Positions 44,761 to 56,484 of a DNA stretch of 64,000 bases are shown here, one piece after another. The translations under genes were made by a program, and so were the position numbers. Position 1 is the first letter of the stretch. Each line of letters opens with the position of its first letter. The stretch covers positions 992,001-1,056,000 of the forward strand of contig JBCNJP010000014.1 of assembly GCA_039602395.1 (NCBI GenBank), given 5' to 3'. The notes under the pieces were generated by a model that worked only from the letters and a program-made list of their open reading frames with translations, had not been told where the DNA came from and ran no database searches. This DNA is from Deinandra increscens subsp. villosa (taxonomy: Eukaryota; Streptophyta; Magnoliopsida; Asterales; Asteraceae).

Positions 44761-47100
44761 TTCAATCGCCACCCCCATTTCTCTTAACTTGCTAATCGTA
44801 AGCTTCTAAAACCCATTTCATTTACATTTCTTTGATTTAAAAGTCCACCCGAAAGATCCATTTGAGTCTTGATGATCATGTTTTCATTTCGGGTTAAAAA
44901 CCCACATAAAATGATAAACTTATCTTGTTTTTTATCGCCTCTTAGTGATCAAACTATGTGTGATGCTCGTAGAGCTTAATATTGTCACATTGTGGGTCTC
45001 GTGGTTAGAAAAATCGAGTGATGAGCCGAATGGTATACCCGAAAGTATCTAAACCCGAGACTGATTCACGAAATAGTTATTATTTTATGTTAATCAAAAT
45101 GGTTATCTATAACTCTAAGATGGGTGTGTACACTTAAAATGGTCACTAAAAATTCATAAACCCTTGTGTAGTCAAGTGGTATTAAGAACACCTACACTTT
45201 ATTTTATTGTTAAAAGTAGATTAAATGAGTTTAAAACGACAAAGTCAACTTAACAACTATCTTAACATAAACATACATTTATGTTACTGTTGTTAACCAT
45301 AACGAACGGTTTAGAATACATTGTTCTGTGATGAAATGAACGACACGAAGAAATGGTTTGAACCTATTACAAGCAGAACCTAACGAAAATTTTCTAAAAA
45401 TGTTAGTCATTTTTATAGCTAAAAAATTGATCGAAAGGTTTGATAAAAGATTTATAATGTTTTGTTCCGGATAAACAAGTAATCCTTGTTTAAAGATAAC
45501 AAATATAGAATTTTAAAGATCGGGCGAAAATAACCAAACGAACACGACGAATCAAAACACTTTCGATCTTATATTCCTCACAGTGGTTTAACTATTTTTT
45601 GTCATATCTCACTAAAAACCTTATTTTTCTAAAGCCTTGAATCCTACAAGTGTTTGTTAAATAAATAAATGTTTTGAGTAATCATTTGATTTCAAATAAA
45701 ACTATATCAATCAAAATCGTTAGAAACTTTATCAAACAAGGTTCTCGAAGTCGCAATAATAATAGTACCACTATTATTAACAAACTTCAATATAACGACA
45801 CGAATACAAGGAAAATAAAAAACTTATTTTCACCAAGTATATATATACATTCGAACTCGAAATAATAATATAACAATTATTTTCATCAAAGTTCCATCGT
45901 AAAGTTATTAATTTCCTTAATAACTTAAACAATCGATTTTTCTTTCACAAGTTACGATGATTATTTATACAATAATTTATAACTTATACGCGTAGATACT
46001 TATCGATGACTACGAGCGTAGAACCAAATATAAACCAAACAACGGAATGAATAATACATATTATTTATCGTAATGTTGAAATCAAAAATAAATATATATG
46101 TCCATATATATTCTCACAAAAAGCTTTGGATAATTATTCAACTAATAATTATTTACTTCGATCCACATGTTTATTGTTTTAATATCATAGCAAGTCTAAA
46201 TATTTATACAACTAATAAACGTTACGAACGGGTTTTCCAAACATACAAACATTCGAGCCTCAGATAAACTTGCTTCTCTATTTTGCTATATAATATTTGT
46301 ATCGTTACATATGCTAAGAGTTGTTACATATGTTACACACACACACACACATATATATATATAAATGTATATATATCAAATTTCGAATATATATATATAT
46401 AAGATTTTCAAAATCTTATATATAAGATATATATATTATTTTGAATTTTAGATAACTTAATAAATTAGTTATTTAAGTTATTATGGTTTGATTCAAATTG
46501 ATTTAGCTGATATAACTATCATATTAGTTTAATCTATAAATAGGGATCAAACCCCATAATTCAAGATACCAGAAAATCACAACACAAAGAGATAGAGAGA
46601 GGGAGAGCAGCCAAGAAAATTCGGCCACCCTCCCCATCCCTTGCGCCACCGGCCACTAAGGAGCCATTGTCGCCGCCATGATCGGGTCATCACGAGTTGT
46701 CGTGTATTCTTGTCGGTCTTCTAGAAAGACATATAAATTAATTTTTATGTTTATTATTAGATTTTGTAATAAGAGTTATGAGATCAAAACCCTAATCGTG
46801 AAACAGTCATCTAGCGAGACCATTTCGTTAAACTATAGTGTCTTGTTTGGTTTATTCACGACTAGTTATTTTCTGTTTATTTGGGTTGTTTGGATCACTG
46901 GTGGATCAATTATGAATTGACCTTGTGTACACACTTCCGCCACGTAACTTGTGTTATAAGTCACGATCTAAAAATTTTAAAACCGTACACAGAAACCGAA
47001 CATCTAAGCTTCAACAGAACTTACTGGAAGTGGTCGAAATCCTTTATGACCATTTCTAGGCTAAATCCCCAATTCCGACCCTTCCATTTTTACTAATTTT

Positions 47101-48693
47101 TATGTTTTAACTTGTTAAACCCATGGGCATTACCGGGTCTATAATCCTTATTGTTTATACTCAAAACATCATCTAAGACCATCGTTGAGTACTGCTTTCT
47201 CAAACCCGTTTATAGAAGGTTTCCAAAAAGGGAAATAACTACATGTATGCATGAAAAGCTTGTATTTTAAGCTTATAAAGTTGTAACATAGTGATCCTGG
47301 TACTCTTTGCTCTAGATGTCCTCCTAGCAACCTCAACATCTCAGAAAATCTAATGCATGCATCATCCATTCACAGAAAAATAGATGAATCATCATAACAA
47401 ACCCTAAAATAGGTATTTTAGCACAAAACAAGATTTCTCACCTTGTTTGATCTAGTGCTTGGCTCTAGGTGCTTTTGATTACTTTCATATGAACATGTAA
47501 CTACTGATCATTATCAAGAGTAGATGATAGCAAGTATGAGAGGGTTTCATGAGACATGAGGATCAAAATGATGAATTGAAGGTGTAAGATGATTACCTAT
47601 GAAGAAACAAGCTAGAAAGGATCATAGAATGGCTTAGAATGGCTGGAACATGGTCTCTGGAATGAACGGGGGCGATGGAGAGCAGAGGAATGGTAGTACA
47701 ATCGTTATAATGGGGGTGTTTGTGAATAAAAATGACAAAAACTTAGTTTTTTATCGATGGAGCTCGTGGCGTATCGCCACACCCTCCCCCTGCCTATGTA
47801 ATGTATCGCTACATGCTGGAAATATTCGTGAATCCAACCCGATGGATGCCGCACCCGACCCGACGGGCCATCTGGTGGCATATTGCCACAAAGGGGAATT
47901 AAGCAGGGTCTCTGGCATATCGTCACAGTCCCTTTTAATTAAAAAAAAATTGATTTTTTTGTGTGTAATCCAGCTCGGTTCTTCGATTTCAACACAATGG
48001 TTACATGACCATAGAGGATGATTGCTTTGATTGTTCACCAAGGAGAGGGGTGTGTGTTCGATCGCGACATAGGGAGAGGATATGGGATAGTTGGGTGTCA
48101 GACTATGTGTTAAGTTGGTATATTATAAACCATTTAGAAATAAAACATTTTCGAACGGAGATGTTTAAGGTAATAAACGCCCTCGAGTAAAAAATAATTA
48201 TTTATGATACGGACAAAAGAGATTTTTACAAGATGTCATCCTGTTCTAATAAATAATTTGTTACTTAAAGCAATGCATGCGATAGATTCAGTGAATATCA
48301 ATTTTTATAAAACTATTTTTATCGCCAACGTCCATAGATGATATTATATTTTCTAAAATATAATAATATTAATGCTAAGAAATAAAATGAACTGTAGTGA
48401 AATACTAAGGCACTAATCGTAATATCTGGTAACTACTGCATATAATTACCGTTAAACTAGATTAATTACTAGCACAGTATCAACTGGAAGTCGCGGGTTT
48501 CATAATTTGGAAAAGGCGGTATGAGACTATTTTCAAGCTGGTGATTTGAAGGAGTGCTTTTTTATTCGATCAAACAAATTTTGTTTATGTTGATTATGAG
48601 TAGAAATAAGAAAATTAGAATTATTTAGTTTGAGTGGTTACAAAATTCTCTCTTTTTTATGTAATTTCATTTTGATCTCAGGTTAGGCTTTTC
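47101..48693. other. Repeat-like sequence with a recurring TATYGCCACA motif
   Basis: No supported gene. Between 47765 and 47930 the variants GTATCGCCACAC, TGTATCGCTACATG, CATATTGCCACAAA and CATATCGTCACAG occur at roughly 36-72-bp spacing in a GC-richer block. ORFs crossing it on both strands have no recognisable domain. Confidence 0.4.
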
Positions 48694-48696
48694 TAA

Positions 48697-49694
48697 GGCT
48701 ATCCGTAATGGGGCGTGGCCGGGCGTCAAAGGGCCCTATAACGCCCCTATAACGCCCACCCCCACTACGGTGGGGCGTTATAGGGGCGTTATAGAGGAGA
48801 GGGTGGCGAGGGGCGTTAGCCCTTTAACGCCGAGAAGAGGAGGTGAATCAAAAAAATAGCCGTTCAACGGCTAAATTTTGTACCGTTTAGGGTTTTTTTT
48901 TAAATTTTTTTTTTTAATTTAAACTCTCTTTTACCTATAAATACCCCACTTTTTTAAACATCTCACAAACCACTCCAACTCCTCTCTACTTCTATTCTTC
49001 TACTATATATACCCCATCTATTTTATAAACTTTCACAAACATTCACAATGAATATGGGTAGTTGGAAGACCGAAGACGACGTAGCGGTGGCACAATCTTT
49101 CGTTAACGTCGCACACAATTGGAATGATGGACGCCCGCCAAACGAGTTTTGGCCTGCCGTGATTGATGACTTCAAACGGCGACGTGGTGTGGAAGATGTA
49201 AACGGGAACTTTATCAGGACGAAATGGTGGGCCTTGCAATCGAATGCACGAACTTTTAATGATATCTATGTACGACTCGAGCGACAATATGGCGCGGAGG
49301 GTATAAGCTCAGTGCTGCAAAGGTCGTTGAGCGAGTACAAAACTGAAAATGGCAAGAGCTTTGTAAACGCAGGCGTTTGGGCTTTTTTGAGGCCATACAT
49401 CAACAACCCCGAAGATCCTATTTTCAAGTTTAATCGTTATACATAGGCGTTCGTGTTTTCTTTTTAAGTTGTGATGTTTTAATTTATTTTGTTGTCTTTT
49501 ATTTTATTTTTAATGAAAGTACTTTTTAAAAAAAAGTTAAAAAAAATAATAATAAGGTAATGATGATGGTGGGCTTTATGGGGCTTTATCCACTACACCA
49601 TAAAGCCCCATAAAGCCCCTTGCCCAGTCAGCGTCCACATGATGCATAATGCCCCTTGTGGGGCTTTATGGGGCTTTAACCATTACACATAGCC
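48697..49694. mobile_element. PIF/Harbinger element derivative, 998 bp, TSD TAA
   Basis: Ends GGCTATCCGTAATGGGGCGT and, inverted, GGCTATGTGTAATGGTTAAA, flanked by TAA at 48694-48696 and 49695-49697. TAA is one of the standard 3-bp TWA targets of this superfamily. GC-rich subterminal motifs (TATAACGCCCC on the left, AAAGCCCCATAAAGCCCC on the right) differ between ends. It keeps an intact Myb/SANT-like ORF but has no DDE transposase. Two shorter relatives lie at 55155 and 56637. Confidence 0.85.
49048..49446 (+). CDS. Myb/SANT-like DNA-binding protein of a PIF/Harbinger element
   Basis: 132 codons, intact. The first 90 residues fit the trihelix/Myb-like domain of the second protein of plant PIF/Harbinger elements, which works with the transposase in binding and localisation. 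W6 (SWKTEDDVAVAQSFVN) begins helix 1, FWPAVIDDFKRR lies in the middle, and RTKWWALQSNARTFNDIYVR is the recognition region. An E-x-G-x-S-F/W-x-x-L-R-like ending (NGKSFVNAGVWAFLRPYINN) follows. Full-length relatives are often longer, so the C-terminus may be shortened. The ATG at 49048 is chosen because a TATA box, CTATAAATACCCC (48935-48947), lies about 110 bp upstream. Host-side annotations often mislabel such ORFs as glutathione S-transferase T3-like. It is an element gene, not a host gene. Confidence 0.75.
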   Translation: MNMGSWKTEDDVAVAQSFVNVAHNWNDGRPPNEFWPAVIDDFKRRRGVEDVNGNFIRTKWWALQSNARTFNDIYVRLERQYGAEGISSVLQRSLSEYKTENGKSFVNAGVWAFLRPYINNPEDPIFKFNRYT

Positions 49695-49697
49695 TAA

Positions 49698-50147
49698 CCC
49701 TGCTTCATAATATTCTTACCGTACCACAAAAATAGTAATATAAAATTAAAAGTAGAATTAGAACGCGTATGATTTGTCATTTAAAAGAACTATTAAAATA
49801 ATGTTGCTAAACGTGTCATTAAAGTAATAATTGAACATATTCTATTTGGGTCCATTAAGAAGCTCTTATTTATGACAAGTGGCGCATGTCCATTTATCAG
49901 CTATATACTTCCCGGTGGGTCCCAATTCCACGTCATAGATGATTGTCAGACCCCCCCACGGGCCATGGGAATTGTATGTAACCTATCAATTACTTCCTCC
50001 AAATTATTATTTTTATGCTTACAAATAATTCGACATGATATGACCTCTCTAACTCAATCATTATATTTCATTTTGTCCCTGTTTCGTCTTTGTGACTCGA
50101 TATTAGGTACCCCATTATCGATAATTTTCAAGACGAAAATTCAAAAC
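49698..50147. other. Intergenic sequence
   Basis: No ORF with recognisable features. Ends at the TSD of the next element. Confidence 0.5.
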
Positions 50148-50156
50148 CATAATTAG

Positions 50157-51161
50157 GGGTTAGGATCAGGGGAAAACTTAATAAAAGTGAAAAAACCAAA
50201 AAACCTAATTAAGTGGGGGTATTTTAGACATTTTGTGCAACAAAACTCAATGAAATATTTCAGGGATGCCCACCCCCGTATTTCCGATTCAGATTCCGGC
50301 GACTCAACAAATTTTTCCGGTGGCCTTGAACGAACTTCAAAACACCATATCTCGAGATATACCCAACAAAAGTGGAATCTGAAACTTGCGTTGGATTCGT
50401 CTCAACGACCTCTATCAAACTAGCACCATTGTTGTAACGTTTCGTTGAGGTTAAAAAAAATTCCGGCGACTAGCTTAACGAAGAAGATGATCGGAAATTC
50501 ACAAACTGAACAAAACTCGATGATTTTTTGCTCGTTGGATGCTGAAACTAACCAGACCAGTGAGAACCTCCAAATATCAACACAAATCTCTAATTTTTTA
50601 TGGTCAAAACGTATGAACTTTGACCCGTAAAAGTCAAACGACGTGAATTAGCTCGATTAAGCCATTGATTTCGATCAAAAATGGTGGGGAATCACAGCCA
50701 AAAGCTCTGATGGTTCTCCAAATCTGTTTCAGATCATGCTCTGACATTTAAGCAACATTGTCGTAATGTTGCATCATGCAACAATGTCGTAATGTTGCAA
50801 CATGCAACATTTATCGTAATGTTGCGCAACAATGTGAGAAAAAATTAACCGACATTTAAGCAACATTGTGGTAATGTTGCATCATGCAACAATGTCGTAA
50901 TGTTGCATCATGCAACATTGTCGTAATAATACCTGACTGAACTTAAGCTTGTGTTCTTCACCGGCGAGCTAGAGAATGCTGCTGACCAAGGCTGACGGGG
51001 GGTGTGTAGAGTTGTTTGCTTGATTTGTGATTTTTTTTCAATTTTCCATTTATGCCCCTCTGTGTTTTTAATGAATATTAGATATATTTTCAATTTCAGT
51101 CCCTTAGCCTTAAGTTTTTTAGTTTTTACATAATGTTTGGTTTTGTGTGGAACCTAACCCC
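50157..51161. mobile_element. Mutator-like TIR element, 1,005 bp, 9-bp TSD
   Basis: TSD CATAATTAG at 50148-50156 and 51162-51170. Left end GGGTTAGGATCAGGGGAAAAC; the right end on the minus strand reads GGGGTTAGGTTCCACACAAAAC. The left interior (50260-50480) is a GC-richer block that may be captured leader sequence. The middle has the palindromic GCAACATT array. No transposase ORF. Confidence 0.8.
50749..50930. repeat. Palindromic minisatellite, GCAACATTGTCGTAATGTTGC
   Basis: Repeated hairpin-forming units of GCAACATTGTCGTAATGTTG joined by CATCATGCAACAATG. They occur as two clusters (50752-50826 and 50859-50926) separated by a GTGAGAAAAAATTAACCGAC spacer. Adjacent units can pair within and between repeats. 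Confidence 0.85.
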
Positions 51162-51424
51162 CATAATTAGATTATATTTAGCATTTGCTATAGTAAAAAC
51201 AGGTGAAATTAGAGCAAACCTTATATATATTGTATATTATTTAACCTAATTTCTTAAGATATAACGGTAGCAGAAGATAAATAAACATATAAAGAATAAA
51301 AAATCTAAGCCTGATCAAAGTAGCTAAGACTAATGACATTTCAAAGATTATATATACACGTATATAGTACATACATAAGACGCTACTAACATAAAATTAA
51401 TAAGCACACTAAAACTAACTAAAT

Positions 51425-51535
51425 GCGTCTCAAACATTAAAATTCCATGTTCTGAAGTAGATAACACTTAGATCTATGGCGTCTCAAATTAAAATTCCAT
51501 GTTATGAAGTAGCTAACACTTAGATCTATGGCGTC
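51425..51535. repeat. 54-bp tandem repeat x 2
   Basis: Units starting GCGTCTCAAA and ending CACTTAGATCTATG at 51425 and 51479, with a third unit start GCGTCTAAAGG at 51530. Confidence 0.85.
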
Positions 51536-51659
51536 TAAAGGCAACGTACTAGAGGTACAAGCTAGCGTACATCATATATATACTTATATTTCCTAGTTAG
51601 TCATGATTAATAGTTGATGTCCTCTTGACATACATGAAGTTTATGCACACTCAAGTGAT

Positions 51660-52418
51660 CACTACTACAAAAAAGAACCCATTAATGACGCGCAATGTAC
51701 GTCATAAAGGGGTATAGATGACGCGTATTTGCGCGTCGCGTCAAGGAAGCCCCCGTCATAAAGGGCGACGTCGCGTAAAAAAAAGGCGTCATCGGCTTAT
51801 GACGCGCAATGCACGTCATAAATGTGTGTCATAAATGGGCGTCAAAGAAGCCCCTGTCATAAAGGGAGATAACACACAAGACATGATCGCTAGAGGACCA
51901 CATATGGAGTGTAGCCGTGTCACTGGTCGATTAGGACAGAGTGTCGCCGTGTCACAGCCGATTAGGTCAAAGATAGAGCATTGGGGATATTAGGGCTATA
52001 GCAGAGATGGATGCGAGAGAAGGAAATGTCATTGGTCGGCTGAAGGGATGACCGCGGAGATTAGAGTTAGAGAAGGAAATGTCGGCTTGTTTAGATGAAG
52101 ATTAGGGCTAAAATGTCGCCTTCTTGAGATGGAGCAATTTTTTAGCAGAAGGGAGTAAGAATGAGCGGGAAAAGATTTTGTGGGGGCGGGAAATAAAAAT
52201 ATAAAGTGACAGATGGGGATGACACGCAATTTAAAACTGTCATCCGTGTTTTGTTTCCTTCCTTTATGACAGTTATTTTATAATGCACATAAATGCGTGT
52301 CATATACTCTTTAAATTTTATAAATTATGACAGTTTTTTATGACACACATATTTGCACCTCATAAAAACACCATGTTTCATAAATCGCGCTTCATTAAAG
52401 GCCATTTTTCTAGTAGTG
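51660..52418. mobile_element. Non-autonomous CACTA element, 759 bp, TSD GAT
   Basis: Ends CACTACTACAAAAAAGAACC and, inverted, CACTACTAGAAAAATGGCC, with the 3-bp TSD GAT on each side (51657-51659 and 52419-52421). Subterminal repeats of ATGACGCGCAATGYACGTCA and GTCATAAAGGG are typical. The interior (51870-52200) carries GTGTCGCCGTGTCAC-like sequence and no transposase. Confidence 0.9.
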
Positions 52419-52528
52419 GATCATGCATATTAAGTGGATATTAGGTGATTTTAACGAGTATAATTCAGGTGAGTACGTATATATATTTGATGTTCATAGA
52501 AATTAAGTTACTGGTTAATAGAAAATAA

Positions 52529-52936
52529 GGCAAATTGGATTTAAATAATTCCAAGTTTCATCAATTGCCCGTCATTAATCCCAAGTAACGAAATGTTTAC
52601 TACCGAGCCCAACTTTTAACCTATTTTCTCACAATAATCATTGGCTAACGGAAAGTTAACGACGTTAGTTTTTGATGAAACATTGGATTTAAATAATCCC
52701 AAGTTTCATCAATTGGTCGGCAATAATCCTAACTTTCATAAAAAATAATCCCAAGTTTCATCAATTGGCCGAGAATATTCTCAAGTTTCATAAAAACTAA
52801 CGCCGTTAAGTTTTCGTTAGTCAGGGATCGTTGCAGGAAAATAGGTTAAAAGTTGGGCTCGGTAGTAAACATTTTGTTACTTAGAATTAATGCCGGTTAA
52901 TTGATAAAACTTGAGATTATTTAAATCCAATTTGCC
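52529..52936. mobile_element. Fold-back MITE, 408 bp, 9-bp TSD
   Basis: Perfect 9-bp TSD AGAAAATAA (52520-52528 and 52937-52945). Ends GGCAAATTGGATTTAAATAA and, inverted, GGCAAATTGGATTTAAATAA. The arms share AAGTTTCATCAATTG blocks, present three times on the left. The 9-bp TSD suggests Mutator-like mobilisation. Best-preserved member of its family in the window. Confidence 0.9.
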
Positions 52937-53015
52937 AGAAAATAATTATGATGACTATATTTTTTCATTATAATAAAATTGAAATGTGTAATCGTGATTT
53001 CAATGTGGAGTAAAG

Positions 53016-53018
<3 letters not shown>

Positions 53019-53072
<54 letters not shown>
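53019..53072. repeat. (TA)n microsatellite
   Basis: 54 bp of pure TA without an element terminus on either side, a useful contrast with the linker tracts at 29-39 kb. Confidence 0.95.
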
Positions 53073-53073
<1 letters not shown>

Positions 53074-53101
53074 TATGTAATTATTGATCATTTATGTTTA
53101 A

Positions 53102-53275
53102 TAGGACTTGTCCGGGTGGTATGGGTAATAATGTGATGACATATAATCTTAAGGTCATGAGTTCGAGTTTTTTGGCTAACAGGCTTTTCACTCGGTCGCT
53201 TGCGGATGTGCTTTTTTCTAGAACTGGTTGATTGATGGGAAATAAATTCTAGTGTTAGAAAAAGAAAAAAAAACT
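53102..53275 (+). mobile_element. SINE-like element
   Basis: Contains TCCGGGTGGTATGGGTAA (box-A-like) and AGGTCATGAGTTCGAGTTT (box-B-like), and ends in an A-rich tail GAAAAAGAAAAAAAAA. GGACTTG before the start and AGACTTG after the tail may be a short TSD. Confidence 0.6.
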
Positions 53276-54208
53276 AGTACAAAGACTTGGGAAATAAATT
53301 CTTTGGTAAATTAAATGTTTTCTTTAAAATAATGTTACTAACGAGATTCGATTCATTTAGAATCTATTTAAATAGAGCAACATGTAGATTTTAAATTGAA
53401 TAAACAAGTTACAAACATGAAAAGTGAATAAGAATTTAGTTTATTGTTCATGCTTTCAGGTTACGGTTACCATAGTTATAAAAATAGTAAAATAAAATAA
53501 AATATGAGCGACAATCCATTTGCGGTTGTTCGTTACTTTTTAATTTTAAGTTTAGTTAGAAGCGCGCTATCGAATGAATATTTTTAATTATTTAGTAAGC
53601 TTTTGCTTTTAAAAATAAATATATATATTAGTAAGCTTTTACTTATTTTACATTAACGTCTTTTAATCTTCTATATTTTATAGATTATAAAACGCAAATA
53701 GAACATATTACTATATAACTACATTAAATAAAAATAATAGAGAAAGTAGAGGCAGTGCGTAGGGCGGGTTATACAGAGTGCGAAAACCTCTTAATCACGA
53801 CAGTAAAAGAATAACATGTCGATGTTCAATGGGTCCGATCCATAATAATCTGATAGGTTGTAACAAATGAACAATCTTTTGCATATTTCTATAGCCATGT
53901 CCTAGAGTTTGAACCTCACTAAGTTTTGTCATTCAGAAAAAACATAAAGAAAATAAAAATAATAAAAAACAAACTATATGTAAACGTATTGGTGTGAAAT
54001 TAGAACAAGAAAAACTAAAAGAAAATGAAAAAAAAAGTCAGAAAATATTAACAGAGAAAAAAGAATTAGAAGCCAAACGCTACAAAAAACGTACCTAGGA
54101 CCAAATGTTATGTTACACGGCTCTACATACCAATACATCACCTAAGTCACTTGTTAATGGTGTTGTGTTTACACAAATTTACCTACGAAGGAAACACTTT
54201 AGAAAAAA
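53276..54208. other. AT-rich sequence with a possible SINE fragment
   Basis: Around 53860-53945 ATAGCCATGTCCTAGAGTTT followed by GAACCTC resembles a box-B region. Otherwise featureless. Confidence 0.4.
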
Positions 54209-54330
54209 AACAAATTAGATTTTAACAATTTGAAATATGGATCATTGGCCAATAATAATCCATACTAACAATTTGACTGGGACAATCTTAACTTTCACTT
54301 TCCAGGTCAAAAGCATTAGCTCAGTCTAAA
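54209..54330. mobile_element. Half copy of the fold-back family
   Basis: TTAGATTTTAACAATTTGAA, ATTGGCCAATAATAATCCAT and AACTTTCACTTTCCAGGTCA match the left half of the element at 63150-63392. The complementary right half is absent. Confidence 0.65.
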
Positions 54331-55151
54331 AAAATGTAACTTCATTTGAATTTATACCACGTAAAAAAATTCAAAGATTTTATATGAAGTTGTAAATTTT
54401 ACAAATAGTCTGTTAGGTCCGAAGGGATCTAATTAGCGTTGGTTCAGTTGATTTTAACAATGATAGTAATTTTATGAAATATAAAATCTACTGAAAGACA
54501 AGAACTCATAAAAAGGTTTTTTTATACATCTCAATATAAAAAATGGTTAAAAGAGTTTATGATTTGAATGTTTAAGAACAGAAATATCTTTTCACAAGAG
54601 TGAGAATTTAATTTGAAGATGCTTGAGAGTTTTGTGATTGCGTGTCTTGGTTTTCTTGTTGAGGAATGCTTTCTATTTATAGCAGGTTTAGGAAACAATG
54701 TGGTTGATAAAAATTGAATGAAATATTCAATTTATCATTTTTCAACCATATTGTTTTTAATGAGGAGAGCCGTCTAGAATATAAATTCTTTGTTTTTTGT
54801 CTTTAGTCAATTTACTCTTGGAATCTTCTTGTCTTCTGATAATCTCGAACTCCTTCTAGATTCCTTTATGAAGACCGTAATAGTTGCTTCCCATTAGAAG
54901 CGTTACACTGAGTTCTATGATTTGAGGTATCACAGAGGTGTTACAAAGCTCTATGTTTTACTTCACGGAAATTCTATGAAATGACAAAATCTGTTAATTA
55001 ACAGATTCTGTTATTTGTTGTCTTTTATCGTTTTTATCTTTCTTCTAATACTTTTTACTTAGCTATTACATCGGATTGTCCTAACATAGTGTATGACAGC
55101 ATTTAGGTGGTTGTAAACTTAAGACAATAATGACCTGATTCGTAATAATTG
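54331..55151. other. Intergenic sequence
   Basis: No supported feature. Confidence 0.5.
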
Positions 55152-55154
55152 TTA

Positions 55155-55470
55155 GGCTAAGTGTAGTCATGGAGCCCAACCTTTTGGGCGTTTTGCGACA
55201 TGTGACATCCTAGTCAGCAAGGACTCCATGACTAAAAGTGGTGTAGTGGATGAAGCCACATCAAACCCCATATTTAAAAAAAATACTAAAAAAATGTGCA
55301 CCAATCAAAACCCAACCTTCAAAATTGAACCAATCAAAACTATATGGAGCTCTCGCGCTGTGGATATCAAAACAAGAAACAAATAAGGCGCTATGCGCAT
55401 GAGGTGTGTAAGGGTGTTTAGGTCGCTATGGGGCTATATGACGCCCCCATAAAACCCACTACACCCGGCC
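55155..55470. mobile_element. Tourist-like MITE, 316 bp, TSD TTA
   Basis: Ends GGCTAAGTGTAGTCATGGAG and, inverted, GGCCGGGTGTAGTGGGTTTT, with TTA on both sides (55152-55154 and 55471-55473). The ends resemble those of the PIF/Harbinger derivative at 48697, so it is a likely relative. Confidence 0.75.
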
Positions 55471-55488
55471 TTATCTTTACAATTAACC

Positions 55489-55604
55489 AATGTTGGACTA
55501 ACCCACTTGGTAGAGCCATTATCCTCTTGCTTAAAGGTCTTGGGTTCAAATCTCAGCTAGACAATGATATATTTGATGTAAATATATATTTGTCGTTAAA
55601 AAAA
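55489..55604 (+). mobile_element. tRNA-derived SINE, 116 bp
   Basis: AATGTTGGACTAACCCACTT then GGTAGAGCC (box A region), TTGGGTTCAAATCTC (box B), and the ending GTCGTTAAAAAAA. TAACC flanks it on both sides. It belongs to the same family as 3934-4054. Confidence 0.75.
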
Positions 55605-55609
55605 TAACC

Positions 55610-56476
55610 GGTCCCAAATTCCTAAGTATTCCAAGCTGGCATACTAATTAATATATGTAACCCTAGATTTATATATATCGTTCAGACACGTGACATAGAT
55701 AGTTGTAGTTACATTAGTTTTAATAATTGTTTTAAAAGCTCAAAAACGAAATTACCAATAAATAATTTTTTTAATAATTCACCAAAAAAATAAAAACGTT
55801 TATGGATCCATCAGACACCAATTGGACCAACTAAGAATCAAATTTTTATTGAATTATAGTACACTAAGAGAATTTTAATTTGCACCCCACACGATTATAT
55901 ATGCCGTAATTGATGAATATATATATTAAAGTGGGCTTTATATATATGTAGGCATTTTGTCTTTTATGTTTGATTTTTAGCTACAGGATCATGAAAAACA
56001 AGCTAATAATTGAAAGATCCGATTTTCACAAACATGGTAAAAAAGCTTGATTTTGGAGGTTTTCGATCTTACACCAACGTACTCATGATAAAGTTCATGT
56101 TTTTGGATCATGTTCTTGATTTTAAAATCTTGCAATAGAATCTCCATTTTTTTTAACGGCAAAAATATATAAAAAGACGGGTTAGAAATCCCAACCCGGA
56201 AAGAAAAGGAAATTACATGAATAGAGAGTGTTTTGTAACCACTCGGTCCAAGTTATTTTAAAGAATTATTTTTTTTTATTATTATTTTTTTTTGCAGGGT
56301 AGTTAATTTTCTAAACCTAATAATCTAAACGATTTAGATTATTTGGGTTTTCTTGCAATAGTTCAGTAAATTGTTCTGTGGTAATGTTTAGAGGTATAAT
56401 AATGCTTTTTTTTTATTAGACCTGGTCAGTTTATATGACAGTGAATTAGGAATATGAAACGGGTTTAAAGATTTGC
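55610..56476. other. Intergenic sequence
   Basis: AT-rich, no gene seen. Confidence 0.5.
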
Positions 56477-56484
56477 ATCTAACG

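Larger units (their letters stand above)
43234..47100 (+). mobile_element. Possible long LTR or LTR-retroelement remnant
   Basis: Starts TGTGACAACCCATCC, a form common at plant LTR starts. It contains a strong TATA context CTATAAATAGGGATCAA at 46534-46550, followed by a purine-rich leader and GC-rich sequence. One possible end gives TG...CA from 43234 to 46563 with AGATA on both sides, but a 5-bp match over this span could be chance. No gag, pol, primer-binding site or second LTR was seen. The right limit is arbitrary. Confidence 0.3.

Noticed and set aside
44483..44809. Pro/His-rich 108-codon ORF as a real protein
   Set aside because: It mostly translates a CAC/CAT repeat, with no conserved domain and no gene context.
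43234..46563. Solo LTR with TG...CA ends and AGATA TSD
   Set aside because: The TATA box lies only 30 bp before the proposed end, which is unusual for an LTR, and a 5-bp match over this span is likely by chance; kept only as a low-confidence region.
50749..50935. CRISPR-like repeat array
   Set aside because: Repeats are contiguous hairpin units without unique spacers, and the DNA is plant nuclear.
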